Of a stretch of DNA of 64,000 nucleotides, positions 48,073 to 61,900 are shown piece after piece. The notes under the pieces are model-generated. The model worked only from the letters and a program-made list of their open reading frames with translations. It was not told the origin of the DNA and did not search any database. The translations under genes were made by a program, and so were the position numbers. The DNA comes from Archegozetes longisetosus (lineage: Eukaryota; Arthropoda; Arachnida; Sarcoptiformes; Trhypochthoniidae), in contig JAEMBT020000009.1 of NCBI GenBank assembly GCA_018873245.2, positions 16,797,794-16,861,793 of the forward strand, read 5' to 3'. How positions within the stretch are numbered: the first letter of the stretch is position 1; every line of letters starts with the position of its first letter.

Positions 48073-50399
48073 ATTTTACAGGACTTACGAAAATAAATAC
48101 TAATAAATGAAACTAATATGAAATTAAGAAATACGTTCACTATTTATAAATTTGGTAACAGTTAGTCATTTAAATGAAAAATACAAAACAAATATATTAC
48201 TCTCTGTACACGTTTTCAATATTGAAAATCAATTAACTCACGAATCAATCTGACGACAGATGGCATACTATAAGCCATTTGACAGCTTTTTATCAGTTGT
48301 CAAATTGCTTTCAAGTTATTAACCTAACCATTAAACCGATAAAAGCTCATAATCTGTCAGAAATATTTTCTTAAACGAAAAAAACTGAAGTTTTATCATT
48401 CAAATAAACATCTAATAAGAGAGGAATTTAAAGAAAAAAAATCATATTTCCGTCATATCTGACGAGTCTTTGGTCAGAAATTTATGAAAAACCCAATAAT
48501 GTATTTACGCATTACTGTTGACATAAATAAACTAAAAGTTTTATTTTAATTAGTTCTCCAATTATACAAATATTTGACAGTAAAACAACATTTACTTTAT
48601 GCTTATAATCAATTAGCAGTAAAACAACTTAGAATTTGAAAAATTATTTGTTAATATCTTTACTACTTCGCTAAGAATTTATTAGAAGCTATTCGTGAAG
48701 TTAGCCAAAAAATATAAAACAACAAAACCCGTAAAATAAGTTATTATATCGATAGCTGAAAGACTTGAACCGAAGACTAATACTAATAAAAATTGTCTAA
48801 TTTTATGATTAGTTTGCCAGTGATTGTGTTTACCATAAACTAATTAAACAAAAGCAATACATAATATATTATGTAAATTAGCCATTCATTCATTTATTAT
48901 ACATTCTTTCCACACATATAAGCGCTGATAAGAACTCTGATATAGATTCAAACCTTGCATATACTGATCATTATCTGGAAAGTTATATCAAATTGACGTA
49001 ATAGTAAATGAAAAATTGCTCTGAGACATACTTGAAGCGCAAATTGGGATCGTTTCAAACCAGTCATTCGTCACATTTTCATTGATTAAATAAACTTTGA
49101 TATTAATTATGGAAAATATAAGCTATGAATTTATTTGGTTTAATCCCAAGCCATGAATCAATTTTTCATCATTTCAGGTATAATATAATAATTTGAAGTC
49201 TCGTAAAACGGTTTCCATTAAATAATCCAATAATGAGCATAAAGCAAACAAATGATTGTATGAATTAACCGGAAATTCAATAAAATCAGAACAGCTGACA
49301 GACTCATTGAGTTGTATCATAGATGAGTAGAACGATCAGAACGATTACTGAATCTCTGATAGGAATAACGAATGAGTTTTGATCATTAGTTTCAATTAGA
49401 TTAGAGAAAAGATGGTATTGTTCAATAAGAATAAAACTCACATTAATCACAGTTTATTGAATTGAAGCCGACATTCAGTTATGTTAACATAAAGTCATTC
49501 AACTTATATACATAAGTAAATTAACTTTTTGTTAACTTTGATTAAGGAGTAAGTAATAAAAAAAACAAACAAATGATTGAAGAACTAAATGATAACTTAA
49601 ATGAGATTATTTAGAATGTAAAGAAACGGTTGATTAAAATAATCTAATTCTAACAAATGATTGAATTTGATTTTCAAATCTGATTTATTGAGTTTTGTAT
49701 GGTATAGAAAAATACCACAAATGAATGAATGAAATATATGTTGATTAGATTTTTCTTTTTATACGATCTAAGCCTGGAGAGGAATGAAGTGTAGGAATAG
49801 TTTAGGTTTAGTTCTAGTTCTAGTGGGAATCAAATGAAACAGATACAATCAGAATGAGATGTTTCCTTAAATATTTGAAGAGATAGTAAATTCTTGTATT
49901 TAGATTATTAATTCTCAGGATAAGAGTACAAAAGTAAAGCTTCAAATTAAGGACAATAAACTGCAGGTTTGAGAGCAATTCTAGAAAATATTGATTTTCT
50001 CATTAAATAAATAATTTTCTAAATGAGAAATACTCTCATTTTTGAGATCTTAATAAAATTCATAGAATGACATAAACTTGTGATTGAGAGAGAGGAAGCG
50101 GCTTTATGATACTCGATAAATGTTACACACGATCAATAAACACATTACAGAATACAAAACTGAGCACAACTTTTTAAAAAATTACTTTTCACATCCATTC
50201 GAATTTATACTAAAAAATACAGACGGTTCAGCTTTACATTTTCATAAGTCCTCATAATAGCAGATAAAGCAATGTGAAATAGTAATGCTATTGCATTATA
50301 GCATCTAGCTCTGTCGTTCAATTTTACAGTCTCTTCTCGTTATAGTGTGCACAAGAAATAGGTTTTTTATAATGGAAGTTCAGTATATACAACTTCAGT

Positions 50400-50400
<1 letters not shown>
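48073..50400. other. region upstream of golgin-97
   Basis: AT-rich non-coding sequence containing the presumed promoter of golgin-97 on the minus strand. No TATA box or other site can be assigned with confidence. Confidence 0.4.

Positions 50401-50402
<2 letters not shown>

Positions 50403-50438
<36 letters not shown>
50403..50438. repeat. (GA)n microsatellite
   Basis: About 36 bp of GA dinucleotides. Confidence 0.95.
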
Positions 50439-50439
<1 letters not shown>

Positions 50440-50929
50440 GATTGTCACTCAAAGAGATAATATCAGTATTGAGATAAAAGCTGTAATAATTTCTATTATT
50501 TACTACATTTAACGTTTAAATGCACTGAGAAAGGATTAAATGCTACTGTTATATATGTAACACTATTCCGTATAAGAACATCCAATGGATTAATGATTTG
50601 ATTTTTTTGACAGAGTTTGTTCACATGAAATATCGATTTTTGGGTGAAAAAGGAGAGTCAAATTGAAAAAGAATTTCACAGGATCTCCATTGAGGATGAC
50701 TAGAAAGACATGAGACCAAAACTAGTCAATGTTAAGCAGAGTATTGATAGCTCTTCTATTAAAAGCATCACAATTGAGTGAAGAACAAACATCGAGGAGA
50801 GACCAAACAAGAATCGTCTTCTCCTCCCCATTAAGTCGTTTCCGTCACTAACGAAATCACATTAGCATCTCACTGATTAAAGGACTAGAGAATAGGAGGT
50901 TAGGTCGTTGTGTGTCTATTCAATTAAAT

Positions 50930-51012
50930 ATAGTTTTATACGTTAGAGTTTGTAGTGTTTTACGCGTTAGACTCTTGTAGTGTTTTATATGTTCAACTTT
51001 TGTAGTGTTTTA
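50930..51012. repeat. tandem repeat, about 27-bp unit
   Basis: Three imperfect copies of a unit ending TTGTAGTGTTTTA, separated by ACG/CGTTAGA-like variants. Confidence 0.7.
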
Positions 51013-51424
51013 TACTCCTTTTGGTCTATACATCAAAATTAAATTCGTTTAATAACTTAATATTTAACCGTTAGAAGTTTTCTATTTGCCCTAACAACAA
51101 GACTGCTTCAACTGGTTTCTAATGCTAATACTTGAGATAAGGCACTTTAATTTAATGGTTTTATAATATGTGGGCTTAAAGATATCAACAGCAAGATTGA
51201 ATACAGAATGCGTTGGTGTTATTTTGCTGGGCTTTTTGTCTTATCATTTATTTGACTATACATTATTTGTAGTTTTCAACAAAATTGAGCCAATAAAATA
51301 TACTGAAGATTGATGATATTTAGTTTAGTACTTCCGACTGGTCTATATGAATATATAATGCAAATTTTTAGTCAATATCAAATGCCTTTATGGGGTAAAT
51401 ATACTTTTAAAGTGAAAGAATGGG

Positions 51425-51525
51425 AGGATATCATAAGCAGAATAAGAGAATATCATAAGGAAAATAAGAGAATATCATAAGGAAAATGAGAGAACATCAT
51501 AAGGAGAATGAGAGGATATCATACT
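51425..51525. repeat. tandem repeat, about 22-bp unit
   Basis: Four to five copies of a unit like ATATCATAAGGAAAATGAGA. Confidence 0.85.
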
Positions 51526-51732
51526 TTGAACTTTTCCACGTAATGGTAATAACATTTATATGCACATGCTGTAAAGAAGCGCTTCAATAGTAGAAAATGA
51601 AAATGAAGTGCTATTCAGTCAAGTGTAAATAATGTGCAATCACATATACTTGAACAATTTTCTATAACTTGTGCTAACTTTGGAAACTAGTTGGGAGAAT
51701 AAGCATAAAAACTAAGCATAAAAACCGTTTAG

Positions 51733-51830
51733 ATCCTTTTGTAAGTGTGAATCTGTTTTTAGGTCCCTTTGTAAATTTGAATCTCTTTTTAGGTCCCTTT
51801 GTAAGTGTTAGTCTGTTTTAAAGGGCAAGT
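51733..51830. repeat. tandem repeat, about 33-bp unit
   Basis: Three copies of a unit containing AGGTCCCTTTGTAAGTGT followed by GAATCTGTTTTT-like sequence. Confidence 0.8.
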
Positions 51831-52987
51831 TATATAAGTTAGTTATTTAATCGTTAGTGTCTCTTCTTCTCATTCGTATAGACATGAAATATAGTTAAAT
51901 CAAGGCTAAACGAAGGCTACACTACGAGCAGAAAGATTTACACAGAGGTAGAGTTGAAGAGACTTAGAGTTGAAGAAGAGAAGGACAGCGACGAGAGGAA
52001 AGAGAGGCAATCGCCATATGGGGTCTTGTATTCTTGTTGTGGAGTGTTGCACGCAATTTGCTATATTATCTTATCGTAAAAGTCCGTTTTTATGTATTAC
52101 TGTAATTTATATCTGAATATTCCGATCAGTTTCTTTTCAAATGTTAACTCATTCGATAGTTGTACTAAAAATGTTAGCAAAAAATTTTACTCTTTTGATA
52201 ACTTATTTCAATAAACGCCTCAAACTATTGGAAAAATTGATTAATTAAGTTTGTTAATGAAGTTTCAATGACAACTATAGGAATGTGTGCACTTGAGACC
52301 TATTACGAAACCTTAATTTTCTAATATGGCTAATGCGTGGACTGAAGAAACATTTGATTAATTACAGTTTAATAAAAACTTACTCTGAATTTATGAATTT
52401 ATATTTGCAATTAATAAACATTAGAATCGATGTTCCCCTATAGTGATACTTAAATCTGAGTTGAACCAAAACAAAGTCATATCATTCAATATTGACATTA
52501 CTATCTATCATATTAGATGTTGCAAACAGTTTCTATTTATATAAGTCAGAAATAGACTCAACTCACGTTATATCCCAACCAGATCTGAGTCACCAGAAAT
52601 TTTAGCTAATATAGAGAAGAGGCTATCGTTCAAAGCAGACAGCATAAAAGGGAGAAATCTTTTGATAGATCGGATACTTTACAGGCCTTAGAATGTCTTT
52701 GAATTAGGAATCACACGAATAAACAGAGAAAAATGATGAAAATAGGATTCAAACATTAGTTTTATACAGAATGTGCCCTCTAAAATCAATTCAGATGGGT
52801 CCTTCAGAATACATTCAGATGAGTCCTCCAGAATACATTCAGACTGAGTTTGCTTTTGCTTCAATAATAATTCCTTCAGTAAAGAAACAGAATGACTGAT
52901 ACTATCCCATCTATCAGCTCTGCGTAAACTTCTCCTATTTAAAACACAACACTCCATTTCTAATAGATTTCAATTTTCTGATTTTGT

Positions 52988-52992
<5 letters not shown>

Positions 52993-53046
<54 letters not shown>

Positions 53047-53049
53047 ACA
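52993..53049. repeat. (CT)n(CA)n compound microsatellite
   Basis: About 30 bp of CT followed by about 28 bp of CA dinucleotides. Confidence 0.95.
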
Positions 53050-54643
53050 ATTCTATGTATTCTATGTTATGCTTGAATGAGAAATAAATTTATATATTAT
53101 ATATCAAAATCTAAAAAAGAAAAAAGAAATGAAACATTTTTCATTGATATACTATTTTCTTATCATTGCTGGGAAATAACTGCATCATAAATGTTACAAT
53201 ATTTGAGGAAATATGAACCTAACGAAAGAAATAATACAGTGAAGGCATGAAAAGTTTGTTAGAATAACGTTAAGAGTAAGGAAAAATGCGTTTTGTAGCT
53301 ATGCCAGTAAAGTAGTATCGATCGAGATGTTATAACCGTTATTCCTAGAGAATATTCTTAGGAAATATTCTTAGGAGATAAGTCGCACTTTTTTGTAACA
53401 GTCTATTCTACTATAGAAAAGTTGATCAAGTAATTCAGTATGACTCAAATGCGTTCAATGGCTGTCATTCATTCATATTACTTACTATATTATGGTTTAC
53501 TTGTCATTACTATACAACAGAATATGCTCAAAGATATTAGCATTTACTATAAGAAGATTTGCCTTAGCTAGTGTTGTCTCTGTTTACTTACGCTTATGGA
53601 AAATTTGCTTTTTTTTAATCACAATTTATTCATTTTTTCCTTTGATTAGATGTCATGTAAGCTAAAAATTAGACTTTATATAAGCTAAAAGTACGGAATT
53701 TTGGAAATAAAGATAAAGTGCCTTAAATATAACTATTAAACACTTAATTTAACATAAAAGTGGACAACAAGAAACACTATTCAGGAGATGTTCCACAAAA
53801 AGCCAAAGAGTGAAAGATAAGTAAGTGGCATCTGCTTGACTAAATACCATCTCGTCGGGCTTCTCTCTCAGGCCTCTCTTTCATCAGCAATTCTCTCATA
53901 AGAGAGAAGCGTAAGAAAAGCTAACATGTTGTGCATGTGATGGTAGAGATAGTGGAAGAGAAGAGTATTACGGATGTGATTCACACAAGTTTTTGTGAGT
54001 GAATCATAATAGCGAAAGAAGTTAGAGATGATAAGAGGGGGGGAAAAGGGGTCAGTCAACCTACGAAACCATATCAATATTATTTCAGTCTTTCCTCAAC
54101 CGACATATGAACGAAAAAGTTAATCAATTTTCAAACCTGTAATGAAAGGTTAAACGTTTAAGTGCGTATTCGCATAACTCTTAACTCTTTTACCACTAAG
54201 TTTTCAGTACATCTCTGAAATAATAAATTATGTTCTGTTGGCAAAACTATAATTTATAGCTTTTGAATTTGTTCATCAAATTTGAATTTTTTGTCAGCAA
54301 CAAAGAGAAATCAATTCAAAGTCAGGTTCGACGCAATGGAAGTAAAGTTGAAAATCAACACTTTCAAGCATTATATACACATTCAGATACGTAAGAATGC
54401 AATATAAAAAAAAGTCAAAAATAGCTTAGAGTTAGAGCGTTAAAAGTGTATTGACGGGAAGAAATTGTTGGCAACGCGGGAGTCATAAAAAATAAAGATA
54501 AAGCATCGTTTACACAGTAAATGACCCGCAAAAACGCTTTTTAGTCTAACCCATCGTATTGACGGTCAAGTGTACGGATTGAGTATTTTTAACTACAATA
54601 TAAAAGTCGTGCAAAGTATGGCTTCGATAGTTCTGCTGACGCT

Positions 54644-54645
<2 letters not shown>

Positions 54646-54684
<39 letters not shown>
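54646..54684. repeat. (GA)n microsatellite
   Basis: About 39 bp of GA dinucleotides. Confidence 0.95.
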
Positions 54685-54686
<2 letters not shown>

Positions 54687-55972
54687 ATTGTGAGTTATTG
54701 AAGGAAATGAATTGTAGAAACATTTCTAAATAGAAGCCAAATGTGTCCCGCAATTGCCATGAAAGCCATAGAACAACCTTCTATGAAAAGAGCTTTCAAA
54801 CGCATGTTGTTTGATGAATATCAATAGAGAAAAGAGTAATTTATTGCTACTGAACCGAAATTTTGATTAGTATTGAAGCGAAATTTAATTAAATGTTTTA
54901 TAAATCAATGGTATAGTCGATTAGTTTAGTTAACGGCTGAACTTTAAGTTTGATCTTTAAAACGGCAACCAATAGTTTCGGCGATTAGTTTGATCTCAAA
55001 AACAGCAATCAATGGTTTCGACGATTAGTTAGCACTTTAAAAGAGCAATTGCAAAGCAAATATAAAACTAGGAAACTGTTAATCGAAGTAGTGATGATGG
55101 TGTTTCTGAGAATCATTTATTTATGTAGTAGTGAACCGAATCAATGATTAATTAGATGTGAAACCCTTTATGACATTGGTAGTGAGCTCAATATCTTGTA
55201 TAATCATCATTAACGAAAAGGAGCCAACCATCAAATTATATTATATTATAATAAATTACAGGCAAAAAACTCTAATAACAAGAAGGATATAAACAGTAAA
55301 AGTGAAATATAAGGTTTTTTGACTTAACTATTAGAATGTTTAGTTCCATCATAAAAGTTCATAACAGTATTTCCTTGACTTAATTTACGTATCAACTCAA
55401 CCGTATGATGAGGTTCGGCATTAATAATTATTAGAATAAGCAAGATAGTTGTGTAAAATTGTCTCATTAGAGCTTCAGATTAATTAAGCGAATGTTTAAA
55501 CGTTTAAATTTAAGATCTGAATGCATCAAATTAAGGCTACATTAGGCAATCATTATGAATGCACCTGTTTATTAAAATACGAATTTATGCCAATGTCTTC
55601 TTGTGAAATAACACAAGACTTCAATATTTTAAGACCTTTTAATACTACGTCTTCAGTATCTTAAAACGTTTAATACATATGCAGTTCATAGTTAGAGCAA
55701 AAATTATTTAAATATAAATATTTATTAGGATTTAATATAAATACCAAATGTATTCAAATTCTATTTCATTTCACTAGAAATCCAGTGTCTGGACATGTAT
55801 TCAATAATAAATGCCATTTTCTTAGCATACAGTCAGTAGCAGAAGAAAAAAGAAGAATTCGTTAGAACAAATATATCAGAAAGTCTTTACTAATAATAAA
55901 CATTTCAATGTGTTTCTCAGTTCGATAGAAGAGGAATAGAGCGGACCCACAATCAAGTTTATGACTGTGCCC

Positions 55973-56010
55973 GTGTGAGTGTATGTGTGTGTGTGAGTGA
56001 GGGAGTGAGT

Positions 56011-56100
<90 letters not shown>
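55973..56100. repeat. compound (GT)n(GAGT)n(GA)n microsatellite
   Basis: A GT run, then GAGT units, then about 85 bp of GA. On the minus strand this creates a false Ser-Leu repeat reading frame. Confidence 0.95.
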
Positions 56101-56102
<2 letters not shown>

Positions 56103-56336
56103 CGGCAATCGAGTCAATAGTAAAGGAAGAGAAATAAGAAAATGGGTTTGTACTAAGGGAAACGCTAACAGCAAGGGTTCCCTTACTATGAACTGATTGT
56201 AAGTCAAATCTCATATTTTGAGGCTCCAATAAAACAAATCTCACACATTATTCTCGTTTATATCCTTCACTGATTCGCTCTGCTCTGTAGTCAGCTCTAA
56301 TGTTTTATGTGCACTGTGTACTTTTGTATACTTTTT

Positions 56337-56395
56337 TGTACGCTTTTTGTACACTTCTGTACACTTCTGTACACTTCTGTACACTTTGTATACAC
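56337..56395. repeat. tandem repeat, 11-bp unit
   Basis: About five copies of CTTCTGTACAC or a close variant. Confidence 0.85.
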
Positions 56396-56649
56396 TCTAT
56401 TCTTTAGCTCATAAGATAGAGTTTTGGTTCTATTACTTAAGTTGAGTATAAGTTATAGAGAAAGAAATAGAAGAAAAAAATATCGAACAGAAAATTGAGG
56501 AGAATCATAGAGGATGTTTACTCATGAGTGAATTTATAAGTAAATATTTTAAAATCCAACCCCAAAAGTACCACTGAAATCCATTTCTCCAGTTATATAC
56601 TAAATATTTTTAAGGTTAAAATCTTTTAAACTGTTTTAAACATATGCCA

Positions 56650-56795
56650 TGCATTGGGAGCAATATATTGCTAGCTATGCTTTGGGAGTCATACATAGGC
56701 AGCAATGCATTGGTAGCAATGCATTGGCAGCAATACATTGGCAGTAATGCATTCGCAGCAATGCATTCGCAGCTATACATTAGTAGCAATAGGGC
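56650..56795. repeat. minisatellite of self-complementary units
   Basis: About nine imperfect copies of a 15-16-bp unit such as GGCAGCAATGCATT. The core ATGCAT is a palindrome, so the array is open on both strands and gives shadow frames. Confidence 0.85.
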
Positions 56796-56974
56796 GTTGC
56801 ACTTATTCAATACACGCTTAACAACTAAAATCTCATACGCAATACTTGTCAGCAAAAATATTATAAAACCTACGCTCAAGGATATACAGTCTATTTCCTG
56901 ACTGGTTTAATATATTCTTGGTAGGGTTTAGTAAATTTCTGTTTCTATTCATCTTTTTTGTCTTCGGATTTAAC

Positions 56975-57095
56975 AAAAAATCTTCAGCTCCTAACAAAAA
57001 CTCTTCAGCTCTTAATAAAATATCTTCAGCGCCTAACAAAAAAATGTTGAGCGCCTAACAAAATATCTTCAACTTCTAACAAAACCTCTTCTCCC
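56975..57095. repeat. tandem repeat, about 21-bp unit
   Basis: About five copies of a unit like TCTTCAGCTCCTAACAAAAA, with GCGCCTAAC variants. Confidence 0.85.
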
Positions 57096-57804
57096 TTCTT
57101 GTCATTTCTGACTTATGGCGTGCTCTTCAATTCATAATAGGGCTAATAATTCAACCTTTATTTAAATCACAAACACATGCCAGTAACACATATCCAACTA
57201 CTTGACTATTTTTATGCTTAATTTTCATTTTTGTTGGTCAATATGTTGCATAAATTAGATATTTTCAAAATCATTAATTCAAAACAAGCTTTAGTTTCAA
57301 CCCATTTCAATCATTTGAATGAGACTTTGAATGAGATTTTGAGCGAGATTTTGCATGTGTTAAGACCGGAAAACCCTCTGATATTTCTGAATAATAAGCA
57401 CACCACAGCTTAAGATAAAAAATTATGTTTCTTCAGCCCAGTCCTATCCTATTTCACTTTTTTTTATCACGATTTTCATTATTTCTTACCAGCAGATTAA
57501 TCAAAAATTATATTCACAAACACTCTAATCCTATCATCTCAACTCTCTTCTCATTTCGTGGTTATCATAACAAACTTTTGATCGCATTACAAACTTCTTA
57601 TCGATCGAGTCAAACAATTATTTTCATATTAAGATATTGTAAAATTTTTCCTCAAGAGTGAACTGGTAAGTAAAGTAAATATATAAAAGTCGAAGTAAAG
57701 CAAAACTAAAGCATTTCGTGCTCTAATGAGCAAATTGAAGGAGAATTGTCTGTATCTACACAAGTAAGTGAAGCAAGAGCGGATGTGACTCCTAGTTCTT
57801 ATTT

Positions 57805-57885
57805 ACAGTTCATATATATAAGGCTATAGTTTCTTACAGTTCATATATATACAGTTCATGTATATAAGGCTATAGTTTCTTACGT
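57805..57885. repeat. short duplicated block
   Basis: Two copies of a block TATATAAGGCTATAGTTTCT with CAGTTCATATATA between them. Confidence 0.75.
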
Positions 57886-58374
57886 TTGTCATAAAGATTT
57901 TACTGAAAATGTTGGCACAAACTCAAAAGAGCGTAAAGAGTTAATAAGAAACATCAAAGTTAATTTAGTAGTAAATTAAAAATAAGCAAAATGTACTTCT
58001 ATCACTATAGTATATGGTAGCTGAACCGTTAAGCTAAATCAAATCTAGCTGTTAGACTGTTGCGACTTGAGGTGAAAATACATTATGATTTTGCAAACAA
58101 CAATAATAATAGACGATAACAGTCACGTATTGACGAACAAAATCTATAGTAATCTATCATTTTTGTAAATCATTTTCTTTATTTATAGCTCTTTTGATTG
58201 AGAAAATAATAAACAATTGGAAAGAATTCGTTAACTATTTTTAATAATAACATAAAAGCGACTTAAATATTGCATAATTAAAAACTTCAAGACTATTACA
58301 ATTAATAATAATTATTAATAATATAAAAGCGAATAGAAAGAGAGAATAAGTCGAATAAGTGCTATAGAGTGAGA

Positions 58375-58490
58375 TCTAAAAAGTTTGATAGAAATAACTC
58401 TAAAAAGTTTTAGAAATAGCTCTAAAAAGTTTTAGAAATAACTCTAAAAAGTTTTAGAAACAACTCTAAAAAGTTTTATAGAAATAACTC
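58375..58490. repeat. tandem repeat, about 23-bp unit
   Basis: Five copies of a unit like AACTCTAAAAAGTTTTAGAA, just downstream of the Pico stop codon (minus strand). Confidence 0.88.
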
Positions 58491-58992
58491 CATAGCAGAT
58501 ACTCGACAAATAGATAAATAATGCAATCATTTCAAGTTAATATAAACCTCGTCGATGACTTAGATTAATCAGAGCTTTATTTCTTAAGAAATTAATCGAA
58601 AGTTAGTACCAATAGTAGTGAAAATTAGTACCAATCAAATTGATATAAATAATTATTAAAGTTATCAAATCAATAGCAATAATAATTAATATAAACGTCT
58701 CAATATTGTTATCATATTTTAAGTATATATCCATTTACTATATGGTCAATTAAACGATTCACGGCTTTTACTAATCTTTTTGTTCGCCAGGCACGAAATC
58801 AAGTAATCATTTGGTGTAATCAATAGATTCAAAACTTAATATACAGTCGAATGCAAGCACTTTGAGTAAAACAGTTGTCAAACATTCAAAGTTAGAATAG
58901 TTTGAAAAGTTCAAAAAGTTTCAAATATCAGTTCTCCAACAAAACTAACGTAAGAGAGATCACAACAAGTAATATATATTTTATATCCAATT

Positions 58993-61900
58993 CTAAACTT
59001 GTCTTTGCGACAGTTGAGTTGTATCGCTCCTTTTAGGAGGTGGTGGCGGAACTCGTCGCTGATGTTTACCGTTCGGTATTTCGTTGACCGTCGATGAAAT
59101 TCGGACAGACTTGACAGGTCTTGAGGGGAGGACATCGTAAAGAGAGTCATGTGGGTTGGGAGGAAGATAAACGGGATCTCGAAAGCCTAATATTTGACAG
59201 GGTGTTGCAGACATATCTGTTGATAGTGTTTGTGCCACTTTCCACTTCTTCTCCATCACTCGCTGTATTTCGCGCAGAAATGTTTCCGGTGGTGGCGGTA
59301 ACGGACCTTTCATTGGGCTTCGATTAGACGGGTCCAGATGTGGTGGATTATAACTGTAGATATTCTTTGATTTTGTGTACGTCTGGCTGTTTATTGGATG
59401 ATTGGGTTGTTGTTGATGTGGACTTGAAATGTTTGATTGATATATAGGTTGATTAGAGTATTTTTGCATCTGCTGTAACGGTAACTGCTGTGGTCTTTGC
59501 TGATGATAATGAGACACCTGTTGTTGCGCTGATTGAAATTGTGGCGGCGGTTGTTGGACAGGTTGTTGATACAATTGTTGAGGAGTTGATTGCATAGCAA
59601 GTGAGGGATTGGAATAGTTCTGATGGTGTGGCGAATGTGGATAATAAGGTTGAGGTTGCATTTGTTGACCCATTTTATTAACGCTAACATTATTACTATT
59701 ATATTGTTGTATATGACGTGAATTTATATTATTACTGTTATTAAAATTTTGATACTGTCCCTGATGCTGATGTGTCTTATGTTGATGTGTCTGATGCTGT
59801 TCTTGTCGTGCCTGCTGAATGTTCTGATAAAGATTAACAGACTGACAGCAGTGCTTAGTCGGAGATTGAATTTGATGATTAGTGTTCTGCAAATGATTCG
59901 GTGATAAGGGATGTATTGATGGGATCACTTGGTTGACAGGAGTTTGTGGAGAGGAGTTCGATGCAGTTGGGGAAGGAGAACTGTCCTCATATTTATTGGC
60001 CAGATTGAGGAATGGGCCGGATTTTATGCGGGGTGATGTGGCATAACAACTAACGCTATTTAATTCGATTGTTAACTTATTTCTATTACTATTAACTGAT
60101 TTTTGCAATGTCTGTGCACCTCTTTTCACTTCACGAATATAAGTGTTCCGATCATTAGATGATTCTGATAATCGTCGGAATAACTTCGGCTTCGGCGGTA
60201 CTTGTGGCGATTGTGGACTCTTTTTCGGACTGACCACTGGTGAGGCTTTCGGAGTCGTCGAGTTTGATGACAAATCGGGCGAATCGAGCACTTCGGGTGG
60301 AGGGGGAGGTAAGGAGTTTAGGCTTAACGTGCTCAGACTTGTTGTTAGGACTTGTGGAGGGGGAGGGAGTGGCAGCGTATCGACTATAGTGTCATCAAAT
60401 TTTGATTCAGAGCGCAGAGGCGGAGGCAAGTCATTCAATTTGCTGCTATTGTTATTGATATTCTGAAAGCGTTGTTGCAAAGGCTCGTAAATACGTGATT
60501 TTAAGCGTTCATCTGTTGCCGACCTCCTTAAAGTACCACTTTTTAAAGTGCCGCAATTTCGCTGAACTCCCATCTCTTCCTCAGATGAGGAGGAATCGAC
60601 TTCGACCAAAGCATCTTCAGATTGCAGAGCCAGATTACGAGTAGTACTTGTCAAAGGGATTTTAGGTTGCATTACACTGGGCTTTCGCTTAATAGTGCCC
60701 ACAGGGAAGTCTACCTCGAAGGCCAACTGTTCCATTGTAGGTGTGCTGACATTAGAGCCTCTTTCGGACATACATCCACTGCTTGAGCTGGTGCTCGATG
60801 AGCGGATCGAATCCTGACGTGACATTCGATGCCAGTTGTTACTGTTTGTAATCGTATTAACCAAAGGCTGTCTCATAATCAATCCATCATCACAGCTATT
60901 ATTATCTCTAACTGGGCTTGAATTGGTGGGCGACGTCGGACTGACTTGCATTGTTTTAGCCATTGAGCAAACAGAAAAGCTTCGCCTGTTTGCCAGTGAG
61001 TCCAAATCTGCTTCGACGATATCTCTCATTATGTTCTCATAGTTTTCTTTCATTTGACGCCCATATTTAGCTATACGAATACCAGTTGTCCATAATCTCA
61101 ATTCGTTCTCGTCTTCAGCACATAAATACTTGATGTGTTTGGATGACTTGGACTGAATTTGTGGATGTTTAATAGCAAATCCAAAATCATTAGGAGCTTT
61201 ATATTTCTTACGCCATCCGAACCCGTAATAAACATTATTCATCTCGAAAGTAGTCAAACAAACTAAGTCTTTGGATGATTTTGATTTTCCTTTAGGAGAA
61301 TAATAAAGACCAGAAGCCCTAAGAACAAAAAAATGCTTCTTCCAGGCCTTCTTGCCATCACTTTTCAAATACAAATTGCCCTCAACTTCAGGCACACCGA
61401 GAGCACCAACAGTAAAAAACTCTTCAATCAAAGTGGTCTTGGCCTCATCGTCGAGTTGTGCGTCACGTTCACTACTACTTCCACCCAACAAATACTTTTC
61501 TGGGTTAACAAATAAATCATACTTTTCTTCCTTCTCCATGAAGTATAGCCTATTGCACGAATCACGCGTCCATAGCAATACGTTCTCCACTAAACTTTCA
61601 TTATCCTCATAAAATCGCTCTAAAATATATACCAAAAAAGGTTATACGATATAGTGATATGAAGGGATATAGTGTTGTAAAGGCATACAGTTATGAAGGC
61701 ATATACTGTTATAAAGGCATATATTCTTACGAAGGCATACACTCTTATAAGGCATACACTCTTATAAAAGCACATACTATTACAAACGCTTATACACTTT
61801 TATCAATATATATAAAAGCATGGAAACTTCTGGCGAGAACATTTTCAGCTAATACTACACACGACTAAATCAAGCGTAAGTAGACTGTTTGGTCAAACTA

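Larger units (their letters stand above)
51830..58992. other. gene-free region between golgin-97 and Pico
   Basis: Apart from the microsatellites and minisatellites listed separately, no gene, RNA gene or transposon boundary was recognised. A plausible poly(A) signal for Pico (TTTATT on the plus strand) lies at 58576-58581. Confidence 0.5.

Noticed and set aside
48750..48800. tRNA-like CTTGAACC word
   Set aside because: No cloverleaf stems or A-box could be built around it.
52688..52957. Minus-strand frame with repeated SECILEDSSECILKD residues
   Set aside because: It comes from a short DNA duplication of about 24-27 bp in non-coding sequence; there is no domain or splice support.
55876..56244. 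Minus-strand frames with long Ser-Leu runs
   Set aside because: They are translations of the GA/GT microsatellite and have no other coding signal.
56650..57095. CRISPR-like arrays
   Set aside because: Units are contiguous and imperfect without unique spacers, and the genome is eukaryotic; these are minisatellites.
60143..60466. Plus-strand Gly-rich frame
   Set aside because: It is the antisense of the proline-rich part of the Pico exon.
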